A program made the translations under genes and the position numbers. Under the pieces are notes generated by a model. That model did no database searches, had not been told where the DNA came from, and saw only the letters and a list, made by a program, of their open reading frames with translations. From positions 77,852-141,851 of the forward strand of contig NZ_QFWW01000001.1 in assembly GCF_003265345.1 (NCBI RefSeq): 64,000 bases of DNA, in the 5' to 3' direction. Below, in pieces: positions 47,803-56,551 of the stretch; the first letter of the stretch is position 1; every line of letters begins with the position of its first letter. The stretch comes from Lentzea terrae. GTDB lineage: Bacteria > Actinomycetota > Actinomycetes > Mycobacteriales > Pseudonocardiaceae.

Positions 47803-48109
47803 CGGTCGCGAGCCGGTCCGCGCACAGCGCCCGCACCCAGCGGGCGACTGTGCGCGGCGGCGGTTCGACGGGGCCGCCCAGGTGGGCGACCACTCTCAGC
47901 TCGGCCGCACCCGGTTCCTCGATCGCCAGCGACCACCCGTGGCACTTCGTCCACAACAGCGCGATGTCGTGGTCCGGGTGGTCGGGCACCCTGCCCTCCA
48001 CCGCGATGTACAGCCGCAACGGGTTGTCCCGATCCACACAGGACGACTCACCGCTGAGTCCGAGCTCCTGCGTGACCCGCCACGCGTACTGCCTCGCCAC
48101 GCTGTTCAC
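47795..48109 (-). CDS. DUF6292-like small protein
   Basis: A 104-residue protein without signal or membrane segment. YIAVEGRVPDHPDHDIALLWTKCHGWSLAIE is, read in short parts, the pattern of DUF6292 proteins found mainly in Pseudonocardiales, where they often sit near other small regulatory genes. The function is unknown. It is transcribed in the same direction as the Spo0M gene 53 bases upstream and may share its transcript. The family call is from memory of the LPDHPDRDVALLW motif. Confidence 0.6.
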   Translation of the reverse strand: MNSVARQYAWRVTQELGLSGESSCVDRDNPLRLYIAVEGRVPDHPDHDIALLWTKCHGWSLAIEEPGAAELRVVAHLGGPVEPPPRTVARWVRALCADRLATAS

Positions 48110-48162
48110 ATGGCCCGGCTACCCGGTGGCGGGCCCGGCAACCCACTGTTCCGATCCAGGTT

Positions 48163-49095
48163 TCACTCGCCGCCGAAGTCGCCGAAGTCCTCGAACGCGT
48201 CGTCGAGCATCTCGCCCACCACCATGCCGCCGACGACACCCGCGGCGCCGGCCGCGACGACGGTGCCCATGCCCATGCCGCGACCGTGATGACCCCCGTG
48301 CTGGCCGTAACCGGGCAGCGCGCCACCGCGCTCGGCCACCTGCGCCAGCCAGCCGTTGATGGACGACGCCCAGTCGGCCACCTGAGCCTCCTGATGCGAC
48401 AGTCGGAAGTGGCCGAACGCATCGCCGCCCGACGAGAACATCCCGCCGCGCCGGTCGGCTTCCAGGACCACGTACAGCTCGTGCGGGTTCGCGACGAACG
48501 TCAGCTCCACCTGCTGCACCCGGCCGGCGAACTGGGCCGGCGGGAAGAACTCGATCTCCTGGTAGAAACCGAGCTCCTGCGGCACGCCGTGCAGGCGCCC
48601 CGCCTCGACGTCCGCGCTGCGGAAGGCGAACCCGAGCTGCCCGAACGCGTTCAGCACGGCGTCCTGCGAGGGCAGCGGGTGGACCAGCACCGGGTCGAGG
48701 TCGCCCTTGTCCGGCGCGCCCGCGATCACCAGCTCGGTCCGCACGCCCACGGTCATGCCGGGCAGCTGCGCGCCGCCGACCGCCGTGATCGGGGTCTCCC
48801 ACGGGATCGGCAGCTGGAACGGGATCGCCACCAGCTGGCCGGCCCCGACCCGCACGCCCTGCTGCACCACGACCCGCAGGAACTCGGACACGCCGCCGTA
48901 CTCGTGGTCGCCGTGCTCGACCTCGACGCGCGTGACGAGCGACAGCACGACCTGGCCGATCTCGGCGTCCGCGCTGCCGCCCTGGATGCGCACCTGGCCC
49001 GTGACCAGCTGGCCGGGCGCGGCGTGCGGTGAGTCCAGCACGGTGTCGACCGACGGGCCACCGACGCCGAAGGCGCTGAGCATCCGCTTGAACAT
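48163..49095 (-). CDS. Spo0M-family sporulation-control protein
   Basis: A 310-residue protein whose first 240 residues match Spo0M (arrestin-like beta-sandwich): MFKRMLSAFGVGGPSVDT, TGQVRIQGGSADAEIGQVVLSLVTRV and IPFQLPIPWETPIT in parts. The C-terminal part adds a Gly/His-rich segment (GYGQHGGHHGRGMGMG), a short hydrophobic Gly/Val helix and an acidic tail. Spo0M affects developmental control in Bacillus; in actinomycetes its role is poorly known. It is located one base upstream of the first CNNM gene on the same strand, so the three probably form one transcript. Confidence 0.87.
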   Translation of the reverse strand: MFKRMLSAFGVGGPSVDTVLDSPHAAPGQLVTGQVRIQGGSADAEIGQVVLSLVTRVEVEHGDHEYGGVSEFLRVVVQQGVRVGAGQLVAIPFQLPIPWETPITAVGGAQLPGMTVGVRTELVIAGAPDKGDLDPVLVHPLPSQDAVLNAFGQLGFAFRSADVEAGRLHGVPQELGFYQEIEFFPPAQFAGRVQQVELTFVANPHELYVVLEADRRGGMFSSGGDAFGHFRLSHQEAQVADWASSINGWLAQVAERGGALPGYGQHGGHHGRGMGMGTVVAAGAAGVVGGMVVGEMLDDAFEDFGDFGGE

Positions 49096-50124
49096 TTACC
49101 GTTTCCTCTCGCGGGTATCGGTTTCGTCCTCGAAGTCGCCGATCAGCTCCTCGAGGAGGTCTTCCAGTGCGGCGATGCCAACGACGTCGCCGTCTTCGAC
49201 CAACGCCAGCTGCGAGCGCTCGGCCCGCATCGCGGTCACGGCCTGCGCCACCGGCACCGAGGCGGGCAACGTCAGCACCGGCCCCATCAGGTCCCGCGCC
49301 TTGAGGTCCTCGCCGCGCGCCGTGGCCCGCATGGCCTCACGGATGTGCACCAGTCCGACGTACCGGCCACGCAGGTCGGTGACCGGGAAGCGCGACCGTC
49401 CACACTGGAGGCTGCGCCGCTCGATCGCCCGCGCGGTCGTGTGCTCGTTCACCGCGGAAACCTGGTCGATCGGCACCATCACCTCGCGCACGGTCGTCCG
49501 CTGCACCTGCAACATCCTGGTCAGCAACCGTTGCTGGCCTTCGGGAATCAGGCCGTGCTCGGCGGACTGCCGCAGCAGCATCCGCAGGTCGTCCGGCCGG
49601 TGCGCCTGCGCCAGTTCGTCCTGCGGCTCGACCTTCAGCAGGCGCAGCAGGCCGTTCGTCGTCGAGTTCAGTCCACTGAGGACCCAGCGGACCGAGCGGG
49701 CGAACGCGCGGAACGGCAGCGCCAGGATCAGCGCGGACCGCTCCGGGTGCGCGATGGCCCACGACTTCGGCGCCATCTCGCCCACGACCATGTGCAGGAA
49801 CACCACCAGCACCAGGCTGATCGCGAACGCCACGCCGTAGGCGAACGCGTCCGGCAGACCGGTCCACCGCAGCGCCGGCTCCAGCAGATCCGCGACGGCG
49901 GGCTTGGCCAGCGCGCCGAGACCCAGCGTGCACAGCGTGATGCCGAGCTGGGCACCCGCGAGCATCAACGACAGCTCGCGAACACCGGCCACGGCAGCCC
50001 GCGCCGCCCGTGACGTCTCGGCCGCCTGCTCCAGGCGGTGCCGCTTGGCCGCGATCAACGCGAACTCGGCGGCCACGAAGAAACCGTTCAAGGCCAACAG
50101 GACCAAGGAGATCACGACGGTCAT
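49096..50124 (-). CDS. CNNM/CBS-domain (CorC-like) membrane protein
   Basis: A 342-residue hemolysin-family protein. The N-terminal CNNM domain has about three helices (ISLVLLALNGFFVAAEFALIAAKR first; FLHMVVGEMAPKSWAIA is the conserved re-entrant segment). Two CBS domains follow (VMVPIDQVSAVNEHT; LMGPVLTLPASVPVAQAVTAM). The C-terminal CorC_HlyC domain is missing, unlike its upstream neighbour. Such proteins are linked to magnesium or cobalt efflux. The ATG overlaps the neighbour's stop (ATGA), so the pair are likely partners in one membrane complex. Confidence 0.88.
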   Translation of the reverse strand: MTVVISLVLLALNGFFVAAEFALIAAKRHRLEQAAETSRAARAAVAGVRELSLMLAGAQLGITLCTLGLGALAKPAVADLLEPALRWTGLPDAFAYGVAFAISLVLVVFLHMVVGEMAPKSWAIAHPERSALILALPFRAFARSVRWVLSGLNSTTNGLLRLLKVEPQDELAQAHRPDDLRMLLRQSAEHGLIPEGQQRLLTRMLQVQRTTVREVMVPIDQVSAVNEHTTARAIERRSLQCGRSRFPVTDLRGRYVGLVHIREAMRATARGEDLKARDLMGPVLTLPASVPVAQAVTAMRAERSQLALVEDGDVVGIAALEDLLEELIGDFEDETDTRERKR

Positions 50125-51380
50125 CGGGACAGCACCACCGTGTTCGGCACGTTGCGCGCGACCGAGGTGACGACGAGCTTCATGCCGCCCGTCTCGATCT
50201 CGTCACCGGTCTGCGCCACCCGGCCCAGCTGGTGCAGCACCAGCCCGGACACCGTGTCGTACGCGTCGTCGGCCGGCAGCTCCACGCCGGTGGCGTCCTC
50301 GATCTCGTCCAGCCTCATCCGGCCGGGCACGCGCCAGTCGTCGCCGACCCTCTCGATCACGTCCTCGACCGGGTCGTCCTCGTCGTGGATCTCGCCGACC
50401 AGCTCCTCGGCCAGGTCCTCCAGCGAGATCACACCCGCGAACCCGCCGAACTCGTCGACCACGCAGGCGAGCTGACGGCGTTCGGTGCGCAGCCGCTCCA
50501 GGACGACCGGCAACGGCAGCGTCGCCGGCACGACCAGCGCGGGCGAGGCGATCTTCTCGATGGCGACGGACGAACGCTGCTCCGGCGCCAGCGTCAGCAC
50601 CTCGGCCAGGCCCACGACGCCGCGCAGGTCGTCCAGGTCCTCACCCACCACCGGGAACCGCGAGTTTCCGGTGTCCAGCAACGAAATCACGCGTGTGGCA
50701 GGCTCGTCGAACCGCACCGTGCGGACGTTCACGCGCGGCGTCATCGCCTGTTCCGCGACGAGATCGCGGAACCCGATGCCGTGCTCCAGCAGCCGGGTCA
50801 GCTCGGGGTCCAGGTGGCCCTGCTCCCCCGCGTCCTCCACGATCTGCTTGAGGTCCTCCGGCGTCGCGCCCTGCGGCAGCTCCTCGACCGGCTCGATGCC
50901 GATCGCCCGCAACAGCCGGTTCGCGGCCGCGTCGAACAGCCGGATCACCGGCCCGGCGATCTTGAGGTAGACGAGCGTGGAGGAGCTGAGGGCCAGCGCC
51001 AGCCGCTCCGGCCGGGCGATCGCGAGGTTCTTCGGCAGCAGCTCACCGAGCACCATCTGCACGAACGTCGCGATGACCAGCGCGATGACCATGGATCCCG
51101 GCACGCCGAGGCCCGTGCCGAGCAGCGGCTCGGCCACGTAACCGACGAGCAGCGCCGTCACCGTGATGCCGAACTGGGCACCGGACAGCATGAAGGAGAG
51201 CTTCTGAGTCACGCGCAGCGCACGCTCGGCGGGCTTGGAGCCGGCCTCGGCCAGCTGCTGCAGACGGCCGCGATCGACCGCCATGTACGCGAACTCCTGA
51301 GCGACGAAATACCCCGTGGCCGCAGTGAGGACCACGATGGCGAGCAAGCCGGACGCGATCAACAAGACGCACCCGGCCAC
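50121..51380 (-). CDS. CNNM/CBS/CorC-domain membrane protein
   Basis: A 419-residue full-length hemolysin-family protein. The CNNM domain carries GYFVAQEFAYMAVDR and MVLGELLPKNLAIARPERLAL in parts; CBS domains follow (AMTPRVNVRTVRFDE; SPALVVPATLPLPVVLERL); the CorC_HlyC domain ends the chain (VEDVIERVGDDWRVPGRMRLDEIE). A role in divalent-cation homeostasis is known for relatives. The start is GTG, and it is divergent from the merR gene 80 bases away. Confidence 0.9.
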   Translation of the reverse strand: MAGCVLLIASGLLAIVVLTAATGYFVAQEFAYMAVDRGRLQQLAEAGSKPAERALRVTQKLSFMLSGAQFGITVTALLVGYVAEPLLGTGLGVPGSMVIALVIATFVQMVLGELLPKNLAIARPERLALALSSSTLVYLKIAGPVIRLFDAAANRLLRAIGIEPVEELPQGATPEDLKQIVEDAGEQGHLDPELTRLLEHGIGFRDLVAEQAMTPRVNVRTVRFDEPATRVISLLDTGNSRFPVVGEDLDDLRGVVGLAEVLTLAPEQRSSVAIEKIASPALVVPATLPLPVVLERLRTERRQLACVVDEFGGFAGVISLEDLAEELVGEIHDEDDPVEDVIERVGDDWRVPGRMRLDEIEDATGVELPADDAYDTVSGLVLHQLGRVAQTGDEIETGGMKLVVTSVARNVPNTVVLSR

Positions 51381-51460
51381 GTACTACAGCCGTCCATGTC
51401 GGCTTCATCAGGCATAATTCAACAGTAGCACGTAGCACTGTACGGTTTGAGTGGACGGAG

Positions 51461-51847
51461 GTGGCCGATTTGTCCGATTCACTGGTGAAGATCGGCGAGC
51501 TCGCCGCCCGCGCCGGAGTCAGCATCCGCACCGTCGACTACTACACGACGCTCGGCCTGATCAGCCCCGCCCAGCGCACCGCGAGCAACTACCGCCTCTA
51601 CCGCGCCGACGACGTGGACCGCATCCACCTCATACAACGCCTGGAGGTCCACGGTCTTCCCCTGGAAGACATCGCGCGGGCGTTTGCAGCCAGGCCGGCC
51701 GACACCGCAGCCGTGCTCAGCCAGATCGACACGGACCTGCGCACGCTCCAGGAAGCCTGCGACGCCGTCTCGCCGGAGATGCACGGCCTGCTGATGGTGA
51801 TCGCGAACCGCGTCCACTCGCTGATCACCATCGCACTGCAACTTTAG
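51461..51847 (+). CDS. MerR-family transcriptional regulator
   Basis: A 128-residue regulator. The DNA-binding domain is VKIGELAARAGVSIRTVDYYTTLGLI with the wing LYRADDVDRIHLIQRL; a coiled-coil dimer helix follows and the C-terminal effector region is short, without metal-binding Cys. GTG 51461 gives the full frame, but GGAGGT is only properly spaced for TTG 51470, which would remove three residues. It is divergent from the CNNM pair and could regulate it or the downstream genes. Confidence 0.87.
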   Translation: MADLSDSLVKIGELAARAGVSIRTVDYYTTLGLISPAQRTASNYRLYRADDVDRIHLIQRLEVHGLPLEDIARAFAARPADTAAVLSQIDTDLRTLQEACDAVSPEMHGLLMVIANRVHSLITIALQL

Positions 51848-51937
51848 GTGTCAAGTCTTGTCATGAAGTGACCAGCTTGCCAAGGTGGGTGTGCCGCCTC
51901 CGCCGCGCCTCGTTCGGCAGGAAGTGAGCACTTCGAG

Positions 51938-52375
51938 ATGGAGTTCCCGGACCACCCCACCACGCCCCAGGTCACTCGCCGTTGTTTCATCGGCGGCTGC
52001 GCTGCGGCCGCCACGGTCATCACCACCGGCACAGCTGTGGCCGCCCCCGACGCCCAACTGTGCGGCAAGCTCCCGCCCGGCACGTTCCTCGCGAAGAAGG
52101 CCGACGTGCCGCTCAACGGCGGTGTCGTCGTCTACTTCGACGACGAGACCTCGGTAGTCGTGGCCCAGCCGAAGAAGAACACCTACACGGCGTTCGACGC
52201 CAAATGCACCCACGCCGGCTGCATGTGCAGTGAGGTCGACCAGAACCTCATCATCTGCTGGTGCCACGACAGCCGGTTCAGCTCCGTCGACGGCAAGCGG
52301 AAGTCCGGGCCGGCCAAGAAGCCGTTGCCGCAGATCAAGACGAAGATCAAGGGAGACGACATCGTCGTGGCCTGA
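51938..52375 (+). CDS. Tat-exported Rieske [2Fe-2S] protein
   Basis: A 145-residue protein with a twin-arginine-type signal (TRRCFIGGCAAAA) and a Rieske cluster site: Cys90-x-His92 in KCTHAGC and Cys107-x-x-His110 in ICWCHDSRF. Extra Cys95 and Cys109 match the disulfide pair of bc1-type Rieske proteins. No other electron-transfer subunits are adjacent, so its redox partner is unknown. A hairpin follows the stop. Confidence 0.88.
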   Translation: MEFPDHPTTPQVTRRCFIGGCAAAATVITTGTAVAAPDAQLCGKLPPGTFLAKKADVPLNGGVVVYFDDETSVVVAQPKKNTYTAFDAKCTHAGCMCSEVDQNLIICWCHDSRFSSVDGKRKSGPAKKPLPQIKTKIKGDDIVVA

Positions 52376-52387
52376 GCCTGCGCGGAC

Positions 52388-52416
52388 GGGTCCGGAGCGT
52401 CATGCTGTCCGGACCC
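52388..52416 (+). terminator. Hairpin after the Rieske gene
   Basis: GGGTCCGGA and TCCGGACCC form perfect nine-base arms around an 11-base loop, 12 bases after the stop. No T-run follows. Confidence 0.6.
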
Positions 52417-52440
52417 GCCGCACGAGAAAGGGCCGGTCAG

Positions 52441-52860
52441 ATGAGTTTCCAGGACGAGGTGCTGCCCCTGCTCCAACGTGACGTCGAAGCGCTGCACAAC
52501 GGCGACGCCGAGCCGCGCAAGGACATGTGGTCGCACAACGAACCCTTGGTGCTGTTCGGCGCCGCCATGGGCGCCGTCGGCTGGACCGAGATCGAGCAGG
52601 TCTTCGACACGATCGCGAAGTGGTTCCACGGCAGCAGCTCGCTCGACATCGAGGTCGTGGCCGCGGAGTCGAGCGGTGACATCGGGTATGTGTGCGCGAT
52701 CGAACGGTCCGACATCCTCGATCCGACCGGGGCCGCGAAGTCCTACGCGTTGCGCGTCACCACGGTGTTCCGGCGCGAGGACGGCACGTGGAAGATGGTC
52801 CACCGGCACGGCAGCCCGTTGGACGAGCGAGCGCTGGACGCCCTGGCGAGCATCCGGTAG
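52441..52860 (+). CDS. SnoaL/NTF2-like protein
   Basis: A 139-residue cone-shaped NTF2-fold protein (DMWSHNEPLVLFGAAMGAVGW in the usual place, then ALRVTTVFRREDGTWKMVHRHGSPLD at the end). Such proteins are small hydrolases, isomerases or binding proteins; no catalytic site is certain. ATG 52441 follows AAAGGG; an upstream ATG within the hairpin is less likely. It stands before the IlvD/Edd gene, 46 bases away. Confidence 0.82.
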   Translation: MSFQDEVLPLLQRDVEALHNGDAEPRKDMWSHNEPLVLFGAAMGAVGWTEIEQVFDTIAKWFHGSSSLDIEVVAAESSGDIGYVCAIERSDILDPTGAAKSYALRVTTVFRREDGTWKMVHRHGSPLDERALDALASIR

Positions 52861-52906
52861 CGCGGCGGGGGTTGCGTGTCCGCACGCCGACCCGTACGAC
52901 GGGAGG

Positions 52907-54610
52907 GTGAACCTCCGCAGCGCGCACTGGTACGCAGGACAGGACCGCAACGCCTACATCCACCGCGCCTGGATGCGCCGTGGCACGCCGGACTCGGCGT
53001 TCTCCCGCCCGCAGATCGCCATCGCCAACACCGCCTCCGACCTCACGCCGTGCAACGCCCACCTGAACGAAGTCGCCGCGTCGGTGTCCAGTGGTGTCCA
53101 CGAAGCCGGCGGCATTCCGCTCAACCTGCCGGTGGTGTCGCTCGGCGAGACCAACGTGCGCCCGACCGCGATGCTGTGGCGCAACATGGCGGCGATGGCC
53201 GCCGAGGAGATGTTGCGCGCCAACCCCGTCGACGGCGTGGTGCTGCTCGGTGGTTGCGACAAGACGATTCCCGCGCTGCTGATGGCCGCCGCGTCCGTCG
53301 ACATCCCGGCGGTCGTGGTGCCCGGCGGGCCGATGCTGACCGGCACGTTCCGCGGAGTGCCGCTGGGGTGCGGCACGGACGTCTGGCGGCTGTCCGAGGA
53401 GGTTCGCGCCGGCACGTTGTCGCAGGAGGCGTTCGCCCGCTCCGAGTCGGCGATGATCCGCAGCCGCGGCCACTGCAACACCATGGGCACGGCGTCCACG
53501 ATGGCGTTGGTCGCGGAGGCTCTTGGCACCATCGTTCCCGGCGTGGCAGGCACTCCGGCGCCGGACAGCAGGCTGTTGGAGGCCTCGCACGACACGGGTC
53601 GGCTGATCGTCGAGCTCGTGGCGAAGGACAGGCGGCCCAGCACGTTCTTGAACAAAGCCTCGTTCCACAACGCGATCATCGCGTTGGCCGCGATCGGTGG
53701 CTCGACGAACGCCGTGGTGCACCTGCTCGCGATCGCCGGACGCCTCGGGGTCGAGCTGACGCTGGACGACTTCGACCGGATCGGCTCCGGTGTGCCGTTG
53801 CTGGTGGACCTCCAGCCCGCCGGCCGGTTCCTGATGGAGGACTTCCACCGCGCGGGCGGGCTTCTCGCCGTGCTGCGGGAAGTCCGCGATCTGCTCGATC
53901 CGGAAGGCCTGACGGTCACCGGTCAGCCGCTGGTCGACTACTTGGACGACGCGCCGATCTGGGATCCGGAGGTGATCCGCAACCGGGAGACGCCGATCAT
54001 CGCCGAGGGTGGGATCGCGGTGCTGCGCGGCAACCTCGCGCCGTCCGGTGCGTTGATCAAACCGGCCGCCGCGTCGCCTGAGCTGTTGCAGCACCGCGGG
54101 AAAGCCGTCGTGTTCGACAGCATCGAGGACTTCCACGCCCGCGTCGACGACCCGGATCTCGACGTGGACGCGGACTCCGTGCTGGTGCTGCGCGGGTGCG
54201 GCCCGCGCGGTTATCCGGGCATGCCGGAGGTGTCGAACATGCCGTTGCCGAAGAAGCTGCTGGAGCAGGGCGTGCGCGACATGGTCCGGATCTGCGACGG
54301 GCGCATGAGCGGCACCGCGTACGGCACGGTCGTGCTGCACGTGGCTCCGGAAGCCGCGGCGGGTGGACCGCTCGGGCTGGTCCGCACCGGCGACGTCATC
54401 GTGCTGGACGTGGCGAACCGCCGGATCGACGTGGAGGCACCGGACTTCCTGGAGCGCACGCCCAGTACCGCGATGTCCGAGGCGTTCGCCAAGCCGTCAC
54501 GAGGCTGGGAGCGGCTCTACATCGACCACGTGCTGGGCGCCGACACCGGAGCCGACCTGGACTTCCTGGTCGGCTCCAGCGGCAGCGAGGTCAGCCGTGA
54601 GTCCCACTGA
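52907..54610 (+). CDS. IlvD/Edd-family sugar-acid dehydratase
   Basis: A 567-residue dehydratase. Cluster-ligand cysteines are Cys49 in LTPCNAHL, Cys117 in LGGCDKTIP and Cys190 in RGHCNTMGTAS. Sequence opening (LRSAHWYAGQDRNAYIHRA) is typical of arabinonate/xylonate-type members rather than the amino-acid enzyme IlvD. GTG 52907 gives this N-terminus, but the purine-rich GGGAGG directly abuts it, an unusual spacing. It would convert an aldonic acid to a 2-keto-3-deoxy acid, fitting the sugar-catabolic character of the region. It overlaps the convergent beta-helix gene by 20 bases. Confidence 0.87.
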   Translation: MNLRSAHWYAGQDRNAYIHRAWMRRGTPDSAFSRPQIAIANTASDLTPCNAHLNEVAASVSSGVHEAGGIPLNLPVVSLGETNVRPTAMLWRNMAAMAAEEMLRANPVDGVVLLGGCDKTIPALLMAAASVDIPAVVVPGGPMLTGTFRGVPLGCGTDVWRLSEEVRAGTLSQEAFARSESAMIRSRGHCNTMGTASTMALVAEALGTIVPGVAGTPAPDSRLLEASHDTGRLIVELVAKDRRPSTFLNKASFHNAIIALAAIGGSTNAVVHLLAIAGRLGVELTLDDFDRIGSGVPLLVDLQPAGRFLMEDFHRAGGLLAVLREVRDLLDPEGLTVTGQPLVDYLDDAPIWDPEVIRNRETPIIAEGGIAVLRGNLAPSGALIKPAAASPELLQHRGKAVVFDSIEDFHARVDDPDLDVDADSVLVLRGCGPRGYPGMPEVSNMPLPKKLLEQGVRDMVRICDGRMSGTAYGTVVLHVAPEAAAGGPLGLVRTGDVIVLDVANRRIDVEAPDFLERTPSTAMSEAFAKPSRGWERLYIDHVLGADTGADLDFLVGSSGSEVSRESH

Positions 54611-56159
54611 GCCGGTCGACGACCTGCGCTTCGTAGAGCGACTCCGGCACCAACGGCCCAGTCTTGATCTCGATGCTCCCCCACGGACCGGGGAAGTACG
54701 GCTGCGACCGGCGCGTGCCCTCGTTGGAGACGGCGTAGTTCTGCGCGGTCGGCGGCTTCTGGACGACGATTTCCTTGTTGTAGTCCCAGATCACCGAGTG
54801 CGCGGCGCCCCAGCCGTGCGAGGTGCCGTAGTCGCCGCGGTTGATCAGCTTGGCCTGGTTGCCACCGCTGAGCTCCCTGATGTTGTCGAACAGCAGTCCC
54901 TGGCTCCACCGCCGGTGAGCCTCGGCGTCGCCACCGTCCACAGTGGCCCGATGCCACACCACGCCCGCGACGGAGTTGGCGCCGTTGCTGACGAACGCGT
55001 GCCGCGCCTTCGACGCGTGCAGCCCGGTGAAGAGCACGAGGTGTGAGTTGGTGTTGGCGGCGAAGTTGTACATCCGGCCGCCGGTGCGGATCGCGACCGG
55101 GTCCGTGGCCTGCGCGTCCTTCACGGTGATCCGCACCGACCGTTCGGTGACGACGCCCGCGTAGCCGAAGTAGCGAGTCTTCACGTTGCGGACCCAGCTG
55201 TTGTCCGCGCCGTACACGCCAATGGCGTTCCACGCGTGGTTCTCGTCCTCGCCGCCTTTGGTCTCGATGTCGACCCGCATGCTCTCCACCCCGGACTCGG
55301 CGACGAGGTTGCGCGCGGTCACCGGCGCGACCGTGGAGATCGTCAGCGACCGGTCGAGGTGGTTGTAGACCGGCGCGTCGAACGTCAGCCTGCGCCCGTC
55401 GATCGCCCTGATCCGGCGCACCCAGTGGAGATCCATCGAGCCGGGCGTCCACTTGGCGTCCTGCACGACGCCGCCGCCACCCACCGCGTTGATCCACTTC
55501 TGCGACGACGGGTGCCGGACGACGACCTCCTGGCCGACCCGGAACGCGGTGGCGCTCGCGACCTCCAGACTCAGTGACCCGACCTGCACGAAGGGCGTGG
55601 TCACCTCGGTCGCGGAGCCGGTCGTCCACGGCGTGTCGGCGTCGCTGCCGAGCACGACGACCGTGCGCTGGTGCGGTGTGTCGCCGCGGCCGAACAACGT
55701 TGTGGTGTCACCGGATCCGCGCAGCACGACACCGCTGTGCCGGATCCGCACGGTGCCGCGGATCTCGTACCGGCCGGCCGCGAGCCTGACCGCGCCGCGA
55801 TGCCCGTTCGCGTCGGGTGTGCGGGCGCCGACCTGGTCGATCGCCTGCTGGATGCGCGCGGTGCTGTCGCCTGTCGCCGGGCTGATCGTGAGCACGTCCG
55901 GCACGGTCGGCAGCGGCTTCTCGCCGTAGTGATAGCCGACGTAGCTGAAGTCCGGCACGCGGTTGCGGGCCGAGTCGGACGCGTACTTCAGCTTTCCGGT
56001 CGTGTCATAGGAGACGTGCGCTGATGACCACTGACCTGCCTGGGGCGCCGGTGGGTACTTGCCGCAGAACTCCTGCCAGCACGCGGGTGCCGCCTGTGCG
56101 GTGGGTGCCAGGCTGCTCAACAGCACCAGCGTGGCAAGGACTTTCGCCATTCGAGACAC
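54591..56159 (-). CDS. Secreted right-handed beta-helix protein, pectate-lyase-like fold
   Basis: A 522-residue exported protein. The signal peptide ends near AQAAP. After an N-terminal Trp/Cys segment, DSTARIQQAIDQVG and GAVRLAAGRYEIRGTVRI are the entry to a parallel beta-helix, as in pectate-lyase superfamily proteins. Conserved HAFVSNGANSVAGVVWHRATVDG and the aromatic, charged groove residues suggest polysaccharide binding. No family active site is assigned. GTG 56159 is chosen because AGGAG lies seven bases upstream. It is a single gene convergent with the dehydratase and next to the His-rich gene. Confidence 0.72.
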   Translation of the reverse strand: MSRMAKVLATLVLLSSLAPTAQAAPACWQEFCGKYPPAPQAGQWSSAHVSYDTTGKLKYASDSARNRVPDFSYVGYHYGEKPLPTVPDVLTISPATGDSTARIQQAIDQVGARTPDANGHRGAVRLAAGRYEIRGTVRIRHSGVVLRGSGDTTTLFGRGDTPHQRTVVVLGSDADTPWTTGSATEVTTPFVQVGSLSLEVASATAFRVGQEVVVRHPSSQKWINAVGGGGVVQDAKWTPGSMDLHWVRRIRAIDGRRLTFDAPVYNHLDRSLTISTVAPVTARNLVAESGVESMRVDIETKGGEDENHAWNAIGVYGADNSWVRNVKTRYFGYAGVVTERSVRITVKDAQATDPVAIRTGGRMYNFAANTNSHLVLFTGLHASKARHAFVSNGANSVAGVVWHRATVDGGDAEAHRRWSQGLLFDNIRELSGGNQAKLINRGDYGTSHGWGAAHSVIWDYNKEIVVQKPPTAQNYAVSNEGTRRSQPYFPGPWGSIEIKTGPLVPESLYEAQVVDRLSGTHG

Positions 56160-56258
56160 TCGACTACTCCTGCCGCGTCAACGTCGGTGGCGGCAGTTGG
56201 ACGAAGAGTAGCGGTCAACGCTCCCGTTCGGCAGACCTCAGCGTTCCCGTTGTGTTCC

Positions 56259-56438
56259 TCACGCGTGGGAGTGCTGATGCTCCTCGAGATGACCGGCGTC
56301 GTGCACGTGGGTGTGCGAGTGGGTCTCGCCGCCGTGGGAGTGGGTGTGCTCGTGCTCGACGTGGTCGTGCGCGTGCGATTCGTGCGGATGCGTATGGGTC
56401 GTGTCGCCGTGGCTGTGCTCGTGGTTGTGAACGCTCAT
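56259..56438 (-). CDS. Histidine-rich 59-residue protein, probable metal chelator
   Basis: ATG 56438 to TGA 56259 encodes 59 residues of which 22 are His (37 %), mostly as H-x-H alternations (HNHEHSHGD, HTHPHESHAHDH, HEHTHSHGG), with a few Asp and Glu and no Cys. It has no signal peptide or membrane helix. Such composition is known for Ni/Zn-binding storage proteins such as Hpn. It is divergent from the Nik-type importer, with a Nur-like site in between, suggesting intracellular nickel buffering or delivery. The opposite strand is also open, but its Val-rich product is an artefact of the His codons. A weak AGG precedes the ATG. Confidence 0.72.
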   Translation of the reverse strand: MSVHNHEHSHGDTTHTHPHESHAHDHVEHEHTHSHGGETHSHTHVHDAGHLEEHQHSHA

Positions 56439-56493
56439 GTCGCGGAGCCTGGCACGACTGTGACCAACGCGCAGAGGTGCCAGATATTGCTTA

Positions 56494-56510
56494 TTGCAAC
56501 TTCTTTGCTG
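56494..56510. promoter_or_regulatory. Nur-box-like operator between His-rich gene and nik operon
   Basis: TTGCAA-CTTCT-TTGCTG matches the Streptomyces Nur (nickel-dependent Fur-family repressor) box TTGCAA-N5-TTGCAA, as I recall it, at 10 of 12 defined positions. It lies 41 bases upstream of the binding-protein ATG and 55 bases upstream of the His-rich ATG, in an AT-rich island. A further TTGC (56488-56491) stands nine bases before the site's first GCAA end. Confidence 0.6.
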
Positions 56511-56551
56511 TTAGCTGCACGCGGCAAGACGGACACCTGGGGAGGAACTGG

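Noticed and set aside
56024..56551. Upstream in-frame extension of the nikA-type gene to 56024
   Set aside because: The extension is low-complexity, crosses the His-rich gene and places residues before a perfect lipoprotein signal that has its own ribosome-binding site.
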